Source: Gemmatimonadales bacterium (lineage in GTDB: Bacteria; Gemmatimonadota; Gemmatimonadetes; Longimicrobiales; Gaopeijiaceae). Taken from it: a stretch of 64,000 nt of DNA. Position numbers and translations under genes: made by a program. How positions within the stretch are numbered: position 1 is the stretch's first letter; the number at the start of each line of letters is the position of its first letter. Under the pieces are notes generated by a model. It had not been told where the DNA came from and made no database searches. It saw only the letters and a program-made list of their open reading frames with translations. Below, in pieces: positions 49,855 to 60,314 of the stretch. The stretch is taken from contig REBS01000121.1 of the NCBI GenBank assembly GCA_007692605.1, positions 20,050 to 84,049 of the forward strand, written 5' to 3'.

Positions 49855-51273
49855 TCACTCCCCCGATTCGGGAAGCCCGGGCTCGGTCATCTCCCGCACA
49901 TTGAGCGCGTCGTCGATGCGGTCCTCGGGGAGCAGTCTCAGCTCGCTCACCACGTCGCGCACCGACCGGCCCTCGCGCGCCGCCTGCTTCGCCACCTCCG
50001 AAGCCTTGTCGTATCCGATGTGCAGGTTGAGCGCGGTCGCGATCGACGGGTTGCGCTCCAGGAGCTCGCGCGCCCGCTCCTCGTTCGCCCGGATCCCCTC
50101 TACGCAGCGCTCGGTGAAGGCCGTCACCGCGCCCGCCAGAATCTCGGTCGACTCCAGGAAGGTGTGCGCCATGACCGGGATCATCACGTTCAGTTCGAAG
50201 TTGCCCCGCCCCCCTCCCACCGTCAGCGTGGTCTGGTTCCCCGCCACTCGGGCCGACACCATCATCAGCGCCTCGCTCAGCACCGGATTCACCTTGCCCG
50301 GCATGATCGAGCTGCCGGGCTGGATCGCGGGCAGCGAGATCTCGGAGAGCCCCGAGGTCGGTCCCGAGGCGAGCCAGCGGACATCGTCGGCGATCTTCAT
50401 CAGCGACACCGCCAGCGTGTTGAGCGCCCCGTGCGCGTTGACCAGGGCGTCGCGGGCCGCCTGCGCCTCGAAGTGGTTCGAGGCCTCGACGAAGGTCAGT
50501 CCCGTGAGCCCGTTGATGCCCTGGATCGCCCTCTTCGGGAACTCGATGTGGGTGTTGATGCCGGTGCCGGTGGCAGTTCCCCCCAGCGCGAGCTCGGCCA
50601 GCTCCTCGGATCCCCGGCGCACCCTACCGATCCCCTTTTCGACCTGGGCCGCGTACCCGCCGAACTCCTGCCCCAGGCGTACCGGGGTGGCATCCATCAG
50701 GTGCGTGCGGCCCGACTTCATCACCTCGTCGAAGGCCTCGGCCTTCTCGGCCAGGGCGGCGTGGAGACGCTCCAGCGCCGGGATCAGATCCTCTTCGAGG
50801 GCGAGCCGGGCGGCCACGTGGACCGCGGTCGGGATCACGTCGTTCGAGGACTGTCCGAAGTTGACGTGATCGTTCGGGTGAACCGGACCGTCCTCGGGTG
50901 CCGCGCCCTCGTTCAGAAGGGTCCGGGTCGCCAGCCGGGCCACGACCTCGTTGGTGTTCATGTTCGTCGAAGTCCCCGACCCGGTCTGGTAGATGTCGAC
51001 CGGGAACTGCCCGTCCCAGCGCCCGTCGGCCACCTCGGACGCGGCCTTCGCGATCGCCTCGGCCACCACCGGGTCGAGGGTGCCCAGTTCGGCATTCGCC
51101 CGAGCCGCGGCCTCCTTCACGATCCCGAGCGCCTGGATCATCCGGCGCCCGAAGCGCTGTCCACTGATCGGGAAGTTCTCGACGGCCCGCTGGGTCTGTG
51201 CCCCGTAGAGGGCGTCGGCCGGTACTCGAACCTCTCCGAGGGAATCACGTTCGACGCGGAAGTCCTCCGCCAT
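49855..51273 (-). CDS. fumC: Class II fumarate hydratase
   Basis: FRVERDSLGEVRVPADALYGAQTQRAVENFPISG, GSGTSTNMNTNEVVA, HPNDHVNFGQSSNDVIPTA, GSSIMPGKVNPVLSEA. Confidence 0.96.
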   Translation of the reverse strand: MAEDFRVERDSLGEVRVPADALYGAQTQRAVENFPISGQRFGRRMIQALGIVKEAAARANAELGTLDPVVAEAIAKAASEVADGRWDGQFPVDIYQTGSGTSTNMNTNEVVARLATRTLLNEGAAPEDGPVHPNDHVNFGQSSNDVIPTAVHVAARLALEEDLIPALERLHAALAEKAEAFDEVMKSGRTHLMDATPVRLGQEFGGYAAQVEKGIGRVRRGSEELAELALGGTATGTGINTHIEFPKRAIQGINGLTGLTFVEASNHFEAQAARDALVNAHGALNTLAVSLMKIADDVRWLASGPTSGLSEISLPAIQPGSSIMPGKVNPVLSEALMMVSARVAGNQTTLTVGGGRGNFELNVMIPVMAHTFLESTEILAGAVTAFTERCVEGIRANEERARELLERNPSIATALNLHIGYDKASEVAKQAAREGRSVRDVVSELRLLPEDRIDDALNVREMTEPGLPESGE

Positions 51274-51298
51274 GGATCTGCCTCCGTTCTGCTTCGGT

Positions 51299-51331
51299 TG
51301 GGTTCGCATTGGGTTCGAATGGGTTCGGATT
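51299..51331. repeat. Short 10-11-bp tandem repeat (GGGTTCGNAT) x3 upstream of fumC
   Basis: TGGGTTCGCATTGGGTTCGAATGGGTTCGGATTG. Confidence 0.7.
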
Positions 51332-51439
51332 GCCTTCAGGCGAGCGCCGCCGGACGGTGCTCGCCCGCAGGCCGCTCACCCTTGGGCCAAAGGATTCTCG
51401 GCAAATGGCGCCGGGTCCGCCAGCCCCGGGGCTCCGCCC

Positions 51440-52165
51440 CTACTTCCGAGGGGGCTGGCTCGGGCGAATCTCGATCTTCGAAGGCAGCGCGCGGGGCGGA
51501 AAGGCGAGCAGGTCCATGACCAGACGGGCCAGGTCCTCGCCCTGGAGCTTCCACTCGTGCTCGGGGTGCGGTCCCCCCTCGAAGAAGTGAGTGTTCACAC
51601 TGCCCGGCATGATGCAGGTCACGCGGATCCCCTCGTGGCGCAGGTCAAGCATCATCGCCTCGGTCATCCCGAGAAGCCCGAACTTGGTCGCGTTGTAGGC
51701 CACGCCGCCCGAAAAGGCGTTGCGGCCGGCGAGCGAGCCGATGTTTATGATCCACCCCTCGCCCTTGCGGATCAGGTGGGGCACCGCGGCCCGTGAGCAG
51801 TAGAAGACCCCGTCCAGGTTGGTCCGGATCTGGGTGTCCCAGCTCTCGATTTCCATCTCCTGGATCTTCGCGAAGCGCCCGAGGCCCGCGTTGTTCACGA
51901 GAATGTCGATGCCCCCGAAGGCCTCGACGGCGCCCTCGATCAGCGCCTCGCAGTCCTCCCGGTCCCGCACGTCACAGGGAATTCCGTGTGCTCGGCCGGG
52001 CCCCTGTTCATTCAGCGCGGCCGTCGCCGCCGCCACGTCCCCGGCCGTCCGGCTCGCGATCACGACCGACCCACCTGCCGCCACCATGGCTTCGGCGACC
52101 GAGCGGCCGATCCCCTTCGTACTCCCCGTGATCACCGCCGTCTTTCCACTCAGATCCATCGCCAT
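51440..52165 (-). CDS. Short-chain dehydrogenase/reductase
   Basis: LSGKTAVITGSTKGIGRSVAEAMVAAGGSVVIASRT, ILVNNAGLGRF, YNATKFGLLGMTEAMMLDLRHEGIRVTCIMPGSV. Confidence 0.93.
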   Translation of the reverse strand: MAMDLSGKTAVITGSTKGIGRSVAEAMVAAGGSVVIASRTAGDVAAATAALNEQGPGRAHGIPCDVRDREDCEALIEGAVEAFGGIDILVNNAGLGRFAKIQEMEIESWDTQIRTNLDGVFYCSRAAVPHLIRKGEGWIINIGSLAGRNAFSGGVAYNATKFGLLGMTEAMMLDLRHEGIRVTCIMPGSVNTHFFEGGPHPEHEWKLQGEDLARLVMDLLAFPPRALPSKIEIRPSQPPRK

Positions 52166-52304
52166 CTGGGTGCTCCCCCTTTTGTCCCGCCCCGCTCGGC
52201 CCGAAGTTGAAGCGAGGGGGTCCGGTTCCCGTGATACCCGGATTCGGTACCACGGAGTCGACCAGTCGTTTCAGTTCGAGTCCGTTTCGGAGAGGAGAGT
52301 CAAG

Positions 52305-53027
52305 GTGGCAAAGGTGGCGCTGGTGACCGGAGGCGCCCGTCGGGTCGGACGGGCGATCTCGCTCGGACTCGCAGAGGCGGGCTTCGACCTGCTGATCAAT
52401 TACAACTCCTCGGGAGACGAGGCCGAAGACCTCGTCCGCGAGATCACGCGGATGGGCCGGCGGGCGCACGCGGTCCAGGGCGACGTGTCGGACGCCGTCG
52501 ACGTGGCCCGGATCGTCGACGAACTCGAGGGCAGCTTCGGTCGGCTCGACCTGCTGGTGAACAACGCCTCGATCTTTCCGCAGACCCCACTCCTCGAGAT
52601 CGACGAGCGGGAGTGGGACCGGGTCATGGCAGTGAACCTGAAGGCCCCCTTCCTGATGGTGAAGGCCGGCCAGCCCTACCTCACCCGTGCCCGGGGCACG
52701 GTGATCAACCTGGTCGACCTGTCGGCCTTCCAGCCCTGGGTGGAGTACCCGCATCACGCCGTATCGAAGGCCGGCCTCCTGCATCTGACCCGGGTCATGG
52801 CCAGGGCGCTCGCGCCGGATGTACGGGTGAACGCGATCGCCCCCGGCGCGGTACTCCTGCCCGAGGACTACGACGAGGCGCAGCGCGAGCGCTCGCGCAA
52901 GAGTTCGGTCCTGGGTACCCTCGGGTCCCCGGAAGACGTGGTCCGCACCGTGCTCTTCCTGGTGCAGTCCCCCTTCATCACCGGCGAGGTGGTGGTGGTC
53001 GACGGGGGGCGTCAGCTGGGGCGCTGA
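52305..53027 (+). CDS. Short-chain dehydrogenase/reductase (pteridine-reductase-like)
   Basis: GTG start; VAKVALVTGGARRVGRAISLGLAEAGFDLLINYNSS, LLVNNASIFPQTPL, HHAVSKAGLLHLTRVMARALAPDVRVNAIAPGAVLLPE. Confidence 0.9.
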   Translation: MAKVALVTGGARRVGRAISLGLAEAGFDLLINYNSSGDEAEDLVREITRMGRRAHAVQGDVSDAVDVARIVDELEGSFGRLDLLVNNASIFPQTPLLEIDEREWDRVMAVNLKAPFLMVKAGQPYLTRARGTVINLVDLSAFQPWVEYPHHAVSKAGLLHLTRVMARALAPDVRVNAIAPGAVLLPEDYDEAQRERSRKSSVLGTLGSPEDVVRTVLFLVQSPFITGEVVVVDGGRQLGR

Positions 53028-53057
53028 CTCGTCGCCCCCGGCCCGGCCTCCCCGCCG

Positions 53058-53127
53058 ATCCCGTCGTTCTCGACTCGGCCGGTCGTAGCCGGGTCGCCGG
53101 TTATCCCGTCGTCACCGGCTCGGCCGG
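53058..53127. repeat. Imperfect 45-bp-spaced duplication overlapping the trxB 3' end
   Basis: ATCCCGTCGTTCTCGACTCGGCCGG (53058-53082) and ATCCCGTCGTCACCGGCTCGGCCGG (53103-53127). Confidence 0.6.
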
Positions 53128-54114
53128 AGTCTCGGGCACCGGATCGGCCTCGGCATGGTGCGCCAGCCATCGCTCCGCCTCGAGCGCGGCCATGCACCCC
53201 GTGCCCGCCGCCGTCACGGCCTGCCGGTAGTAGTCGTCCATGACGTCGCCCGCCCCGAAGATGCCCTCGACGTTGGTGACCACCCGCCCGGGCTTAGCCG
53301 GAATGATGTACCCGTTCTCGTCGAGATCCACGATCCCCTCGAGAAACGAGGTGTTCGGCGTGTGGCCGATCGCCAGGAAGAGGCCGCCGGCCTGGATCTC
53401 ACGCTCCTCGCCGGTCTTGTTGTTGCGCAGCCGAAGTCCGGTGATGAAGTCGTCGCCCAGGACATCGATCACCTCGCTGTCCCACTCGACCCGGATCTTC
53501 GGGTTCTGGAGCGCGCGCTCCGCCATGATCGGCGACGCGCGAAAGGAGTCGCGACGGTGGATGATCACGACCTCGCTCGCAAACTTGGTCAGGTAGGTCG
53601 CCTCCTCCATGGCGCTGTCGCCCCCTCCGACCACGGCGAGCACCTCGTTGCGGAAGGCGGGCAGCGCCCCGTCACAGACCGCGCACGCCGACACGCCTCC
53701 CCCGCTCTGCGCGAGGCGCTCCTCGTTGTGCAGCCCGAGCCAGTTCGCGCGGGCCCCGGTGGCCACGATCACCGCCCGGGCATGGATCTCGTCGCCCTCG
53801 GCGGAGCGGAGCCGGAAGGGCCGGCTCGAGGTGTCGATCTCGACGATGTCATCGGTGACGATGCGGGTGTCGAAGCGCTGGGCCTGGGCCTTCATCTCCA
53901 TCATGAGCTTCTGGCCGTCGATCCCCTCGGCGAATCCGGGATAGTTCTCGACCTCGGTCGTGAACATGAGCTGTCCCCCGGGAATCATCTCGCGCGAGGG
54001 CGCACCCTCGTAGACCAGGGGGTCCAGTCGGGCGCGCGCCGCGTAGATGGCTGCGGTCCAGCCGGCAGGGCCGGATCCGATGATCACCACATCCTCGATT
54101 CTCTTTTCACTCAC
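53101..54114 (-). CDS. trxB: Thioredoxin reductase
   Basis: [100 protein letters not shown]. Confidence 0.96.
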   Translation of the reverse strand: MSEKRIEDVVIIGSGPAGWTAAIYAARARLDPLVYEGAPSREMIPGGQLMFTTEVENYPGFAEGIDGQKLMMEMKAQAQRFDTRIVTDDIVEIDTSSRPFRLRSAEGDEIHARAVIVATGARANWLGLHNEERLAQSGGGVSACAVCDGALPAFRNEVLAVVGGGDSAMEEATYLTKFASEVVIIHRRDSFRASPIMAERALQNPKIRVEWDSEVIDVLGDDFITGLRLRNNKTGEEREIQAGGLFLAIGHTPNTSFLEGIVDLDENGYIIPAKPGRVVTNVEGIFGAGDVMDDYYRQAVTAAGTGCMAALEAERWLAHHAEADPVPETPAEPVTTG

Positions 54115-55115
54115 TTGAACACCTTCATGTTGGTCGAATGCCCCGGGTTCACCCGGGCGTCAGGATTCACATGGTGTACCGCGTTGTTCACCGCGATCGC
54201 CGCTTCCGAAAATCCACTCACGATCAGGTCCAGCTTTCCCTCGTAATCGACGATGTCCCCGGCGGCGTAGATCCCCGCCCGATTCGTCTCCATCAGATTG
54301 TTCACCAGGAGGCGGTTCTTCCTGACCTCGAGGCCCCAGCGCTGAATCGGCCCCAGATCGGGCTTGAATCCCAGGAACGTGAGTACCGTATCCATCTCCA
54401 TCGTGGTTCGATCGTCGGTACGATTGTCGAATACGGTCACCTCGTTCACGGTTCCGTCGCCGCGAATCTCGGCGACCTCGTGAAAGAGCCTGAGCTCGAC
54501 CTCCCCCGCTGCCTCGGCCTTCATCAGGTCGTCGACGGACTTCTCGTGAGCCCGAAACGCGTCCCGGCGGTGCGCCACGACGAGGCGCTCGGCGTGATCC
54601 TTGAGGATGAGCGCCCAGTCCAGGGCCGAGTCCCCGCCCCCCACGATCATGATCCGCTTGCCCTCGAAGTCTGCCGGGTTCTTCACGGCATAGTGAACGC
54701 CCTTCCCCAGGAATTCGTCGTACCCCGGAACCTCGAGCCGCCGGGGTTCGAAGGCTCCTTTCCCCCCCGCGATCACCAGCGCCCGGGTCAGGAAGTCCCC
54801 GGACCGGCAGCGAAGCCGGAGGGTCCCGTCGGGCTCCTCCTCGACTTCCCGAACCTCCTGGTCGAGTTCGACCTGCGGCTCGAACTGCATTGCCTGAGAG
54901 ACCAGGTCCATCGCCAGTTCCTTGGCGCGGACCTTCGGAAACCCGCCGACATCGAAGATATATTTTTCGGGGTAGAGCGCCGTGAGCTGTCCTCCCAATT
55001 CGGGCAGGGAGTCGACGATGCGCACGGACGTGCCGCGCATCCCCGCGTAGAACGCGGCGAAGAGCCCGGTAGGGCCGCCGCCGATGATGGTGATATCTCG
55101 AATTTCGTCGGTCAT
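54111..55115 (-). CDS. Ferredoxin--NADP+ reductase, thioredoxin-reductase-like type
   Basis: [56 protein letters not shown]..., no CxxC; 4-bp overlap with trxB. Confidence 0.92.
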   Translation of the reverse strand: MTDEIRDITIIGGGPTGLFAAFYAGMRGTSVRIVDSLPELGGQLTALYPEKYIFDVGGFPKVRAKELAMDLVSQAMQFEPQVELDQEVREVEEEPDGTLRLRCRSGDFLTRALVIAGGKGAFEPRRLEVPGYDEFLGKGVHYAVKNPADFEGKRIMIVGGGDSALDWALILKDHAERLVVAHRRDAFRAHEKSVDDLMKAEAAGEVELRLFHEVAEIRGDGTVNEVTVFDNRTDDRTTMEMDTVLTFLGFKPDLGPIQRWGLEVRKNRLLVNNLMETNRAGIYAAGDIVDYEGKLDLIVSGFSEAAIAVNNAVHHVNPDARVNPGHSTNMKVFK

Positions 55116-55146
55116 GAACGAAGGTCACATGATGAAATGAAATGGA

Positions 55147-56430
55147 TCATCCGGCCTCCGCAGCGAACAGACCGGATCCTCGGTATCGCTCCACCCCCCG
55201 CACGACCAGGAGTTTCACTCCGACCGCGACGGGCACGGCAATCAGGAGCCCGACGAAGCCGAAGAAGAAGCCTCCGACCATGATGGCGAGAAGGATCCAC
55301 ACCGGGTGCAGTCCGGTCGAATCCCCCACGATCTTGGGGCTCACGACCCCGCTTTCGAGGCTCTGGGCGATCGTGTAGACGACCGCCACCTTGAGCAGCG
55401 AGGTGCCCGGCGATCCGGTCGCAAGCGCGATCCCCAGTGCGGGGATCAGGCTCAGCACGAGGCCCAGGTAGGGGACCACATTGAAGACCGCGACCACCGC
55501 ACCCAGAAATAGGGCGAAGGGAAACTGCACGATCAGCAGCCCGACCGCGGTCATCGTGCCGACGATGAGCGAGACGAGAACCTGGCCTCTCAGGTAGGCC
55601 GAGAGACCCTCGTCGTACTCGCGGGCGAAGGTGCGCAGGTCGTCGCGGCCCTCGGGGATGAGGCCGCTCGCCCGCATCAGGACACGGTCCCAGTCCCGGA
55701 GCAGGTAGAAGGTGACGACGGGCGTGAGCACCAGGTAGCCCAGCACCGAAAGCACCGAACCCACCCCTCGGCCGAGTCCGAGTACCCCGGTCAGGATCGT
55801 CTCGCTGATCCGCTCTCGCCGCTCCTCGAGGAAGTCCACGACGGCATCCCCGTCCAGCTCCGAGATCCGGGCTGCCCACTCCGACCCGTCGACCCCCGGA
55901 AGCTGCAGGCGCGCCAACGACTCCTCGAATCCCTGGAGGATCCCGGTGAGCCGATCGAGGATCTCGGGAGCCTTGCGGGTCAACGCAGCGATCTCCTGTG
56001 CGACCCAGGGCACGCCCCAGATGATCAGCGACACCGAGACCCCCAGCAGGGGCAGGGCGAGAAGGCCGACCGCGGCCGTCCGCCCCCCCCGACCCTCTCC
56101 ATTCGCGCCCGAGAGACGGCGAAGGGGGCGGCGCTCCGCCAGCCAACGCACCACCGGATTCAGGATGTAGCCGGCGACGAGGGCCAGAACGAACGGCGCC
56201 AGCAGGAACCCCAGTTCCGCGAGGATCCAGAATCCCGTAAGGGCGCCCGCCGTCCCGATCACAGGCCAGAAAAACGACTCCCCGCGAAGGGGAACCAGCA
56301 CTCCCACCAGCGCCAGAAAGAGGAGGAACGGGTTCAGGATCTCACCCAGGCCCAGAATCAGGAAGATGAGAAAGACGAGTGCCGCGGCCAGGAGCGCGCC
56401 GTCGATCAGGGATCGGTTCCCCCCCATCAA
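55147..56430 (-). CDS. AI-2E family transporter
   Basis: Multi-TM protein; LRTFAREYDEGLSAYLRGQVLVSLIVGTMTAVGLLIVQFPFALFLGAVVAVFNVVPYLGLVLSLIPALGIAL. Confidence 0.9.
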   Translation of the reverse strand: MMGGNRSLIDGALLAAALVFLIFLILGLGEILNPFLLFLALVGVLVPLRGESFFWPVIGTAGALTGFWILAELGFLLAPFVLALVAGYILNPVVRWLAERRPLRRLSGANGEGRGGRTAAVGLLALPLLGVSVSLIIWGVPWVAQEIAALTRKAPEILDRLTGILQGFEESLARLQLPGVDGSEWAARISELDGDAVVDFLEERRERISETILTGVLGLGRGVGSVLSVLGYLVLTPVVTFYLLRDWDRVLMRASGLIPEGRDDLRTFAREYDEGLSAYLRGQVLVSLIVGTMTAVGLLIVQFPFALFLGAVVAVFNVVPYLGLVLSLIPALGIALATGSPGTSLLKVAVVYTIAQSLESGVVSPKIVGDSTGLHPVWILLAIMVGGFFFGFVGLLIAVPVAVGVKLLVVRGVERYRGSGLFAAEAG

Positions 56431-56948
56431 CCCTCTCTCCAGGGTGTGGAGCCCGGGATCGGGGATCCGCGGAGTTGATCAAGCGCCCGCCGCAGGATCT
56501 CGCGGGCGTTGTCGTAGGCGATCCGGTCGAGCGCCTCGCCGGGCTCCATCCAGACGCAATCGGTGATCCCTTCCGCCACCTGAGGCCGGAGTTCGCCTCG
56601 ATAGGACGCCATCAGGAAGAAGCGACAGAACTTGTGGACCCGACGGCCATCGTGCCGGAAGGTCCAGTCGATCTCACCCAGATCCGGTCCCAGGACGAGC
56701 GAACCGAGTCCCGCCTCCTCTCTCACCTCGCGCAGCGCCGCCTGCTGGGGGGTCTCCCCCTCCTCGAGATGGCCCTTGGGCAGTCCCCACTTCTGGTAGG
56801 GATCCCGGATCACGAGCACCTGGAACCCGTCGCTGAGCGGACGCACCACGACTCCACCCGCGCTCCGCTCCACCCTGACCGGTTCCCGGGCCGGAGTGTC
56901 CGCATCCCGGGCGGGCTGTGGCACATCGCCTTCGTAGGGCTCGGACAC
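56427..56948 (-). CDS. NUDIX hydrolase
   Basis: WGLPKGHLEEGETPQQAALREVREEAGL (Nudix box). Confidence 0.93.
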   Translation of the reverse strand: MSEPYEGDVPQPARDADTPAREPVRVERSAGGVVVRPLSDGFQVLVIRDPYQKWGLPKGHLEEGETPQQAALREVREEAGLGSLVLGPDLGEIDWTFRHDGRRVHKFCRFFLMASYRGELRPQVAEGITDCVWMEPGEALDRIAYDNAREILRRALDQLRGSPIPGSTPWREG

Positions 56949-56962
56949 GGCTCGGATCCCGG

Positions 56963-57952
56963 TCAGAAGATGGAGAGGCGGAGATACCTGCGTGGATTCT
57001 CGCGGATATCTGCGAGCAGGAGGTTCAACTCGATCACGGTCCCCTCGAGTTCGGAGGCCATCGTGGGGTCGTTCAGGAGACGGGCCAGCGTCCCCTCGCC
57101 CTCTTCGATCTCGGCCGTGATCCGCGCGAGCCTCGAGAAGGTGCTGTCCATCTGAATCGCCATCTGGCGCACATCGATGTTCGTCTCCTGCAGGTCGCCC
57201 GAAAGCTCACGGAAGTTACCGGTCACGACCGCGAGGTCCTCGAGCGCGGTCTCGAACTCGGTCCGGGCGAGAAGGTCGTCGACTCGCCCGAAGCTGGTCT
57301 GAGCCCGCTCCGCGGCGTCGGCGATCGAAGCGGTTGCACGACTCACTTCGGCGGTCACGTCGGTGAACGAGGTGGCTTGCTGCGACACCAGCTCCGAGAG
57401 CCGCTCGGTGACCTCCTCGATGTTGTCGATCATCGAGGCGATATTGCGAGCCGTCTCGTCCGAAAACGCGATCCCCACCCGTTCGGTCAGAACCGACATG
57501 TTCTCGGCGATGTCATCGGCCGCTGCGGTGAGCTCGGAGATGTCGGGGAGAGCATACCCCGGCAGGGTACCCGGCTCCCGGGGTTCGGCGAATCGACGAG
57601 AGGGATAGACGCCGGCCGGATGGATTTCGGCCTGCCAGTCGCCGAACATCGATTCCGGAGAGAGCACGACGACCGCATCCTCCGGCAGCTGGATTCCGGC
57701 ATCGACGCGAAGTACGAGCCGCACGAGCGCCCCGTCCGGTTCCACCTCGACACTGCGCACCCGTCCGATATTCACGCCCCGAAGCTTGACGTCGCTCCCG
57801 GGCTGGATCTGGCCGACCCGCTCGAAGACCGCGTCGATATCCTGACGCTCACCGGTGAAGGTCACCCCCTGCATCCAGAGGGTCCCGAACCCGATCAGGA
57901 GGAGCGCGGCCACGATGACCACGCCCACCAGCGCGTCTCGACTTTCGTTCAC
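56963..57952 (-). CDS. MCE/MlaD family protein
   Basis: N-terminal TM; VFERVGQIQPGSDVKLRGVNIGRVRSVEVEPDGALVRLVLRVDAGIQLPEDAVVVLSPESMFGDWQAEI; long helical tail. Confidence 0.92.
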   Translation of the reverse strand: MNESRDALVGVVIVAALLLIGFGTLWMQGVTFTGERQDIDAVFERVGQIQPGSDVKLRGVNIGRVRSVEVEPDGALVRLVLRVDAGIQLPEDAVVVLSPESMFGDWQAEIHPAGVYPSRRFAEPREPGTLPGYALPDISELTAAADDIAENMSVLTERVGIAFSDETARNIASMIDNIEEVTERLSELVSQQATSFTDVTAEVSRATASIADAAERAQTSFGRVDDLLARTEFETALEDLAVVTGNFRELSGDLQETNIDVRQMAIQMDSTFSRLARITAEIEEGEGTLARLLNDPTMASELEGTVIELNLLLADIRENPRRYLRLSIF

Positions 57953-58698
57953 TCCGCCTCCTCGATCAATTCCGGCCGTCCTTCGATGAATGCACGGACC
58001 ATCGGATCCGCCGAGGAGCGGATCTCGTCCGGCGATCCCTGAAACTGCTGCTTCCCATCATGAATCATCGCGAAGCGGTCCGCCACCCGAAAGGCGCTCT
58101 CCATATCATGGGTGATCACGATCCCCGTGACCCCCAGCTCGGCCTTCATCCGGTTGATGAGTTGATCGATCACCGCCCGGGTCATGGGGTCCAGCCCCGT
58201 GGTCGGCTCGTCGTAGAGGATATACCGCGGCTCGGTGGCGATCGCCCGTGCGATCCCGACCCGCTTCTTCTGACCCCCCGAGAGCTCCGCCGGGAGCCGC
58301 TCGCCGTATCCGACCATGTCCACCCGCTCGAGACACTCCTCGACCCGGCGCATCCGGTCCTCTTTCGATACCCCGGTCAGCCGCTTGAGACCCATCCCCA
58401 CGTTCTCGGCGACCGTCATCGAGTCGAAGAGCGCCGCGAACTGGAAGACGTACCCCACGTTCCTCCTCAATTCGAAGAGGCCTTCCCGATCCAGTTCATC
58501 GACACGGAGTCCATCCACCCATACCTCGCCCCGGTCCGGCGCCAGCAGCCCCACGATGTGCTTCAGGGTCACCGACTTGCCCGACCCCGAGCCCCCGAGG
58601 ATCACGAGCGTCTCCCCGTCGTGCGCCTCGGCCGAGAACCCACGGAGGACCTCCTTCGATCCGAACGCCTTGTGGACGTCTCTGATTTCGATGCCCAT
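57949..58698 (-). CDS. MlaF-type ABC transporter ATP-binding protein
   Basis: ILGGSGSGKSVTLKHIVGLLAPDRGEVWVDG, LSGGQKKRVGIARAIATEPRYILYDEPTTGLDPMTRAVID. Confidence 0.94.
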   Translation of the reverse strand: MGIEIRDVHKAFGSKEVLRGFSAEAHDGETLVILGGSGSGKSVTLKHIVGLLAPDRGEVWVDGLRVDELDREGLFELRRNVGYVFQFAALFDSMTVAENVGMGLKRLTGVSKEDRMRRVEECLERVDMVGYGERLPAELSGGQKKRVGIARAIATEPRYILYDEPTTGLDPMTRAVIDQLINRMKAELGVTGIVITHDMESAFRVADRFAMIHDGKQQFQGSPDEIRSSADPMVRAFIEGRPELIEEAE

Positions 58699-58727
58699 GC
58701 CGGTTCAGCTCCCCCGCGTCGAGCGGT

Positions 58728-59510
58728 TCACAGAAGTGTGATGGCCCAGAAGGCGTCGAGCACCAGGATCACCATCGAGCTGACCACCACGGCCTGAGTG
58801 GTGGACCGGCCTACACCCTCGGCTCCTCCCCTAGTCCGGAATCCGTAGAAGCAGCCGATCGAGGTCACCACGAAGCCGAAGCTGATCGTCTTGACCATCG
58901 CGAAGGTGACATCGAAGGGCTGGAAGAAGAGGGTCAGCCCATAGACGAACTCGTAGGTGCTCATGTCGAGGAGCTGGAGCGAGGTGAGCCAGCCCGCCGC
59001 GATCCCCACCCCGATCGCAAGCGCCGTCACGAGCGGAAACATGATGATTCCCGCAAGCACCCGCGGAACCACCAGGTACGCGACCGGGGGGTAGGCCATC
59101 GTCTCGAGCGCGTCGATCTGCTCGGTCACCCGCATCGTTCCGAGCTCGGCCGAGATGTTGGCGCCCACGCGGCCCGAGAGGGCAAGTCCGGTAAGCACGG
59201 GCCCGAGCTCCAGCATCATGGTCTTTCCGACCAGCACACCCACGAAGTACAGGGGGATCGCTCCCGTGAAGGTATACGATGCCTGCAGCGCCAGGACGAT
59301 CCCCGTGAACATCGCGATGAACAGGGCGATCGGAACCGAGTCGACGCCCACCCGGGTCAGCTGGCGCAGCGTCAGCCCCAGCCACACGTCGACGTCGCGC
59401 AGCGATACGATGGCCTCCCACACCATCCGCCCCCATTGCCCGAGCCCCACCATGAGGGTCCGGCCGCCTCGGCCGATGGCCGCGAAAGGGGCACGCAGAA
59501 GTGAGGTCAT
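58728..59510 (-). CDS. MlaE-type ABC transporter permease
   Basis: TLRQLTRVGVDSVPIALFIAMFTGIVLALQASYTFTG...ELGPVLTGLALSGRVGANISAELGTMRVTEQIDALETMAYPPVAYLVVPRVLAG. Confidence 0.94.
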   Translation of the reverse strand: MTSLLRAPFAAIGRGGRTLMVGLGQWGRMVWEAIVSLRDVDVWLGLTLRQLTRVGVDSVPIALFIAMFTGIVLALQASYTFTGAIPLYFVGVLVGKTMMLELGPVLTGLALSGRVGANISAELGTMRVTEQIDALETMAYPPVAYLVVPRVLAGIIMFPLVTALAIGVGIAAGWLTSLQLLDMSTYEFVYGLTLFFQPFDVTFAMVKTISFGFVVTSIGCFYGFRTRGGAEGVGRSTTQAVVVSSMVILVLDAFWAITLL

Positions 59511-59580
59511 GAGAACCGGGCTGAAGAGGGCAGGCGAGTTCGTCGTGGGTCGCTGTTCGCCACGACGAAAACTGGAGTGG

Positions 59581-59961
59581 TCACCGCCCCGGGGGAAGGC
59601 CGTTCTCGAGAATGAAGGAAATCTCCTCGGTCCGGCTCGCCCCGCGGGCCGTCGCCGGCGCCTCTTCGGGAGAGGGCACTCGACAGGTCACGGTCACGCG
59701 CTGGACGGTCCGACGGGAGCACCGCACGACCACCTCGACGTCCACCCCCTGCTCGGGACAGGTGATCCGGGTCCGTACCCGCGAGCCGGGGACCCGGGCC
59801 CGGGTCTCGCGTGGATTCCGGAAGAGCGTCATGGTCGACTGGCGCCCCGTGGGAAGCTCTCGCGAGATCTTCACGTGCCGGAGCCAGTCGGGCTGGTAGC
59901 TGACCCGATAGCAGAAGCCTCGCTGGTCTTCTCCCTCTCCTTCTCGGTTATGTCGTGCCAC
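59581..59961 (-). CDS. Hypothetical protein
   Basis: 126 aa ORF upstream of the mla genes; no family recognised. Confidence 0.4.
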   Translation of the reverse strand: MARHNREGEGEDQRGFCYRVSYQPDWLRHVKISRELPTGRQSTMTLFRNPRETRARVPGSRVRTRITCPEQGVDVEVVVRCSRRTVQRVTVTCRVPSPEEAPATARGASRTEEISFILENGLPPGR

Positions 59962-60314
59962 GGCCGGAAACCATCCTCTGAAGGGGAGTCACATGCGGAA
60001 CGGGGTGGGAACCTGTGGCGAATGTCCCAACCCGGGGAGCGTGTGTCAAGCGAACCCCCCCGCCCGTGCCGGCCCCGAGCCCCCACTATGGGCATTCCGC
60101 CAACTTGACCCCGGAAGGCACGGAGGTTATTCTGCCGGAAACTCCTCAGGTATGAAGGCCGTAACCGGTCGTTTCCGCTCATTCGGGCGGTTCCGTTCTC
60201 TTCTCTCCGTCGCATCGGGTCTCCGGACTCGCGCATCCCCGGAACCCGTTGCCCCCGGGCACTCCCACACCCCGTCAACGAACCCGTCGGAAACCCTCCC
60301 TCCGGAGATCCCTT

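Noticed and set aside
56963-59510. mla-type MCE operon as a novel system
   Set aside because: Standard MlaD/MlaF/MlaE order and motifs; ordinary lipid-transport operon.
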